Positions 63,501 through 64,000 of a stretch of DNA of 64,000 nt are shown here, one piece after another; position 1 is the first letter of the stretch, and each line of letters opens with the position of its first letter. Under the pieces are notes generated by a model. The model was not told the origin of the DNA. It did no database searches and saw nothing but the letters and a program-made list of their open reading frames with translations. The DNA lies in NCBI GenBank assembly GCA_013398295.1, contig VZSF01003005.1, positions 155,779 to 219,778 on the forward strand, in the 5' to 3' direction. A program made the translations under genes and the position numbers. The stretch is from Chionis minor. Taxonomy: Eukaryota > Chordata > Aves > Charadriiformes > Chionididae.

Positions 63501-63614
63501 GGTGCGTCTATTACCTGTTATTCTGGGATTTTCTGGCCATGGTGCCTGCCTTTGTTTTCTTTCTGGAATAGTCACTATCGAAGGGTAACACTGATGCATA
63601 GCCATGTTCTGCTT
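26212..63614 (-). CDS. MXD4: MXD4 (MAD4), MAX dimerization protein 4; exon 1 missing off the right edge
   Basis: MXD4 is a nuclear bHLH-leucine-zipper repressor. It pairs with MAX, binds CACGTG E-boxes and recruits SIN3/HDAC, opposing MYC. Five coding exons are present (minus): 63515-63614, 53964-53993, 30543-30657, 27369-27528 and 26212-26360. Junction phases are 2, 2, 0 and 1, with GT/AG ends throughout. They encode about 183 complete residues against about 187 for the same part of human MXD4. Order of parts: [13 protein letters not shown] linker; basic region [15 protein letters not shown]; helix-loop-helix with [20 protein letters not shown]; zipper from [16 protein letters not shown] to [10 protein letters not shown]-terminal acidic tail EVDIEGMEF and DHYSLQSG. 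The [13 protein letters not shown] loop is diagnostic of the MXD family, and PFD plus the tail point to MXD4 over MXI1 or MXD1. Exon 1, with the SIN3-interaction helix, was looked for up to 64000 and not found. Confidence 0.95.
26361..27368 (-). other. MXD4 intron between last two exons
   Basis: Intron of about 1 kb with a GTAATT donor at 27368 and a TTTAG acceptor at 26361. Poly-T near 27011. Nothing else recognised. Confidence 0.85.
27369..27528 (-). CDS. MXD4: MXD4 leucine-zipper exon
   Basis: Starts after CCCTTTAAG at 27529 and ends at GAACAAG|GTAATT, leaving phase 1. It encodes [20 protein letters not shown], then [20 protein letters not shown] and [13 protein letters not shown]. This is the zipper that pairs with MAX plus the Ser/Thr-rich linker. 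It is nearly identical to human MXD4 over the zipper. Confidence 0.97.
27529..30542 (-). other. MXD4 intron between HLH and zipper exons
   Basis: AT-rich intron of 3 kb with a GTAAAA donor at 30542. A GT microsatellite lies near 29080-29104. Short open frames here (28640-28927 minus, 28803-29186 plus, 29727-30059 minus) have no family resemblance. Confidence 0.8.
30543..30657 (-). CDS. MXD4: MXD4 helix-loop-helix exon
   Basis: Follows an AATTTCAG acceptor and starts with the G completing an AGG codon. It encodes [20 protein letters not shown], then [18 protein letters not shown], the end of the basic region, helix 1, loop and helix 2. The exon is 115 nt, one base plus 38 codons, ending in phase 0 at AAG|GTAAAA. 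Confidence 0.97.
32268..32645. repeat. Tandem duplication, two 187-bp copies at 191-bp spacing
   Basis: Copy 1 (32268-32454) and copy 2 (32459-32645) align without gaps and differ at about seven positions, roughly 96 percent identity. A four-base spacer separates them. It does not resemble CR1. Seen directly by comparing the two stretches. Confidence 0.95.
35851..36450 (-). mobile_element. CR1 LINE 3' fragment with end of reverse transcriptase ORF
   Basis: The plus strand opens with TCACAGAATCACAGAATG, the reverse of a CR1 tail repeat, so the element is on the minus strand. Its ORF2 C-terminus reads from [20 protein letters not shown] through [13 protein letters not shown] and [20 protein letters not shown] to RVSEH. 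There a TAG replaces the Trp codon usual after EH, and the frame resumes as [13 protein letters not shown]. So ORF2 ends about 30 codons early. The 5' part is truncated near 36450. Confidence 0.93.
41945..42261 (+). mobile_element. CR1 LINE 3' end fragment
   Basis: Plus-strand CR1 3' end of about 317 bases, with landmarks GATAGGACAAGGGGTAATGG, GGAAGAAGTTCTTTACTGTG and GGATGGGGCTTTGAGCAACC. It ends in three units of the 8-bp tail TATGATTC at about 42237-42261. The intact tail and close match to the consensus as I remember it suggest a younger insertion than the copies at 1-590 and 21979. Confidence 0.94.
48026..48054 (+). other. G-rich tract, potential G-quadruplex
   Basis: Several runs of four to eight G separated by short loops on the plus strand, in the large MXD4 intron (template strand of MXD4). 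Seen directly; folding is inferred. Confidence 0.5.
53964..53993 (-). CDS. MXD4: MXD4 30-nt microexon (basic region)
   Basis: On the minus strand TTTTTTTAATAG precedes the exon and CATAG|GTAAGC ends it. It encodes SSHNELEKH between split arginine codons at each end (AG|G on both sides). This is most of the DNA-contacting basic region of the bHLH domain, with the His, Glu and Arg positions that read CACGTG. MXD-family genes are known to have a small exon here. Both junctions are phase 2, so length and frame agree with the flanking exons. Confidence 0.95.
   Translation of the reverse strand, partial: VITQRTRKT
54477..54565 (+). repeat. Two long poly-A runs separated by a short T-rich spacer
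   Basis: 38 A (54477-54514), a short C3 and T-rich spacer, then 34 A (54532-54565). An open frame across it reads as poly-Lys and is an artefact of the homopolymer. Such tracts are often unstable or mis-sized in assembly. Confidence 0.95.
62230..63170. promoter_or_regulatory. GC/CpG-rich block in MXD4 intron 2, possible alternative promoter or enhancer
   Basis: GC- and CpG-rich sequence contrasts with the AT-rich intron around it. It contains a CACGTG E-box at 62481-62486, the target of MYC/MAX/MXD dimers. On the minus strand a GAGCTG|GTGAGC donor lies at 62289-62288. On the plus strand a GTGAGT donor lies at 63302-63307 and a YY1-like AAAATGGCG near 63379. Whether it starts an alternative MXD4 transcript, an antisense RNA or is an enhancer cannot be told from sequence. 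Confidence 0.45.
63515..63614 (-). CDS. MXD4: MXD4 coding exon 2
   Basis: Follows a CTTTGTCCCTAG acceptor at 63615 and ends AACAG|GTAATA. The first two bases complete a Glu codon with the missing exon 1. It encodes [20 protein letters not shown], then [13 protein letters not shown], the linker between the SIN3-interaction helix and the basic region. It is very close to the human MXD4 exon, where PFD distinguishes it from paralogues. Length 100 nt. Confidence 0.95.
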
Positions 63615-64000
63615 CTAGGGACAAAGTCAGCATTAGTGGCAATATATTTTTTCCATGCATTTTTTTTCCTCCTTTGCAGGAACGCTAGGGTAAAGAACAG
63701 AATTTTTTCCGGTTGATTTGTTTGGATTTTATTCTGGCATCTCTTAAAGAAGCGAGACAAAAAAAATATAACAACTCGCTAAACCCCCCCCCCAAAAAAA
63801 AAAAAGGGGGGGGAAAAAAAAAGAAAGAAAGAAAAAGAAGTGCCGAAACGAGGAGGATTATTTNACCGACCGCCACACACAGAGAAGTGTGAGGTATCCT
63901 GAGCGCTGCAACGCACGCACCATCCCCAGCCAGAGCCGGACAAAAAAATAACCGTTTGGGGGAAAAAAAAAAAAAAAAAAAAAAAAACCAGGCGAAGAGA
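63615..64000 (-). other. MXD4 intron 1 (partial) with homopolymer blocks
   Basis: Intronic sequence upstream of exon 2. It contains C10-A12-G8-A9 runs at 63784-63822, a single N at 63864 and a 25-base poly-A at 63963-63987. No match to the expected exon 1 (MELNSLLILLEAAEYLE) was found, so exon 1 lies beyond 64000. Confidence 0.75.

Larger units (their letters stand above)
53994..63514 (-). other. MXD4 intron 2 (9.5 kb)
   Basis: Runs from the AACAG|GTAATA donor at 63514 to the AATAG acceptor at 53994. It includes paired poly-A tracts (54477-54565), A-rich tracts near 58694-58749 and 60576, AT-rich DNA near 58.9-59.05 kb, and a GC-rich block at about 62230-63170. No nested gene recognised. Confidence 0.75.

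Noticed and set aside
63615..64000. Search for MXD4 exon 1 (SIN3-interaction helix)
   Set aside because: No matching sequence on the minus strand. Exon 1 must lie beyond the window.
1..64000. CRISPR arrays, bacterial operons, tRNA or rRNA genes, LTR retroviruses
   Set aside because: No regular spaced repeats, cloverleaf signatures or paired LTRs were seen. The CR1 pieces are non-LTR elements.

Overview
The window is vertebrate nuclear DNA, almost certainly from a bird. It has intron-containing genes with GT/AG splice sites, a CpG-island promoter, and four fragments of CR1 (chicken repeat 1) LINE retrotransposons. The gene order POLN - HAUS3 - MXD4, all on the minus strand, matches my memory of the human 4p16.3 neighbourhood. 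No bacterial-type system, CRISPR array, rRNA or tRNA was seen.

Layout from left to right. 1-590: decayed antisense CR1 fragment from the endonuclease part of ORF2. 591-7124: non-coding DNA holding the first coding exon of POLN (DNA polymerase nu, 4641-4787); the rest of POLN lies off the left edge. 7125-13095: the complete coding part of HAUS3 in four exons, 607 codons plus stop, with consistent splice phases. About 14280-15120: a CpG island with NRF1-like and YY1-like motifs and a splice donor on the minus strand. It is probably the HAUS3 promoter and perhaps also the POLN promoter. 15.1-23.5 kb: intergenic DNA with one CR1 fragment and a few weak exon-like signals. 23.5-64 kb: MXD4 on the minus strand, with a 2.7 kb 3' UTR and five coding exons (100, 30, 115, 160 and 149 coding bases from 5' to 3'). 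Exon 1, encoding the SIN3-interaction helix, is beyond the right edge. A 23.3 kb intron and a 9.5 kb intron make up most of this half. They carry two more CR1 pieces, a 191-bp tandem duplication, long homopolymers and a GC-rich block.

How the genes work: HAUS3 is a coiled-coil subunit of augmin, which seeds branching microtubules in the spindle. MXD4 is a bHLH-zipper repressor that partners MAX and opposes MYC. POLN is an A-family translesion polymerase. The three are conserved neighbours, not one pathway. HAUS3 and POLN may be linked by a shared promoter.

I found no convincing new biological system. The most useful leads are the POLN start exon just downstream of HAUS3 with no promoter of its own, the 30-nt MXD4 microexon that carries most of the DNA-contacting basic region, the CpG-rich block inside MXD4, and the tandem duplication. 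Exon boundaries were read by eye from splice signals and remembered family sequences; no alignment was run.
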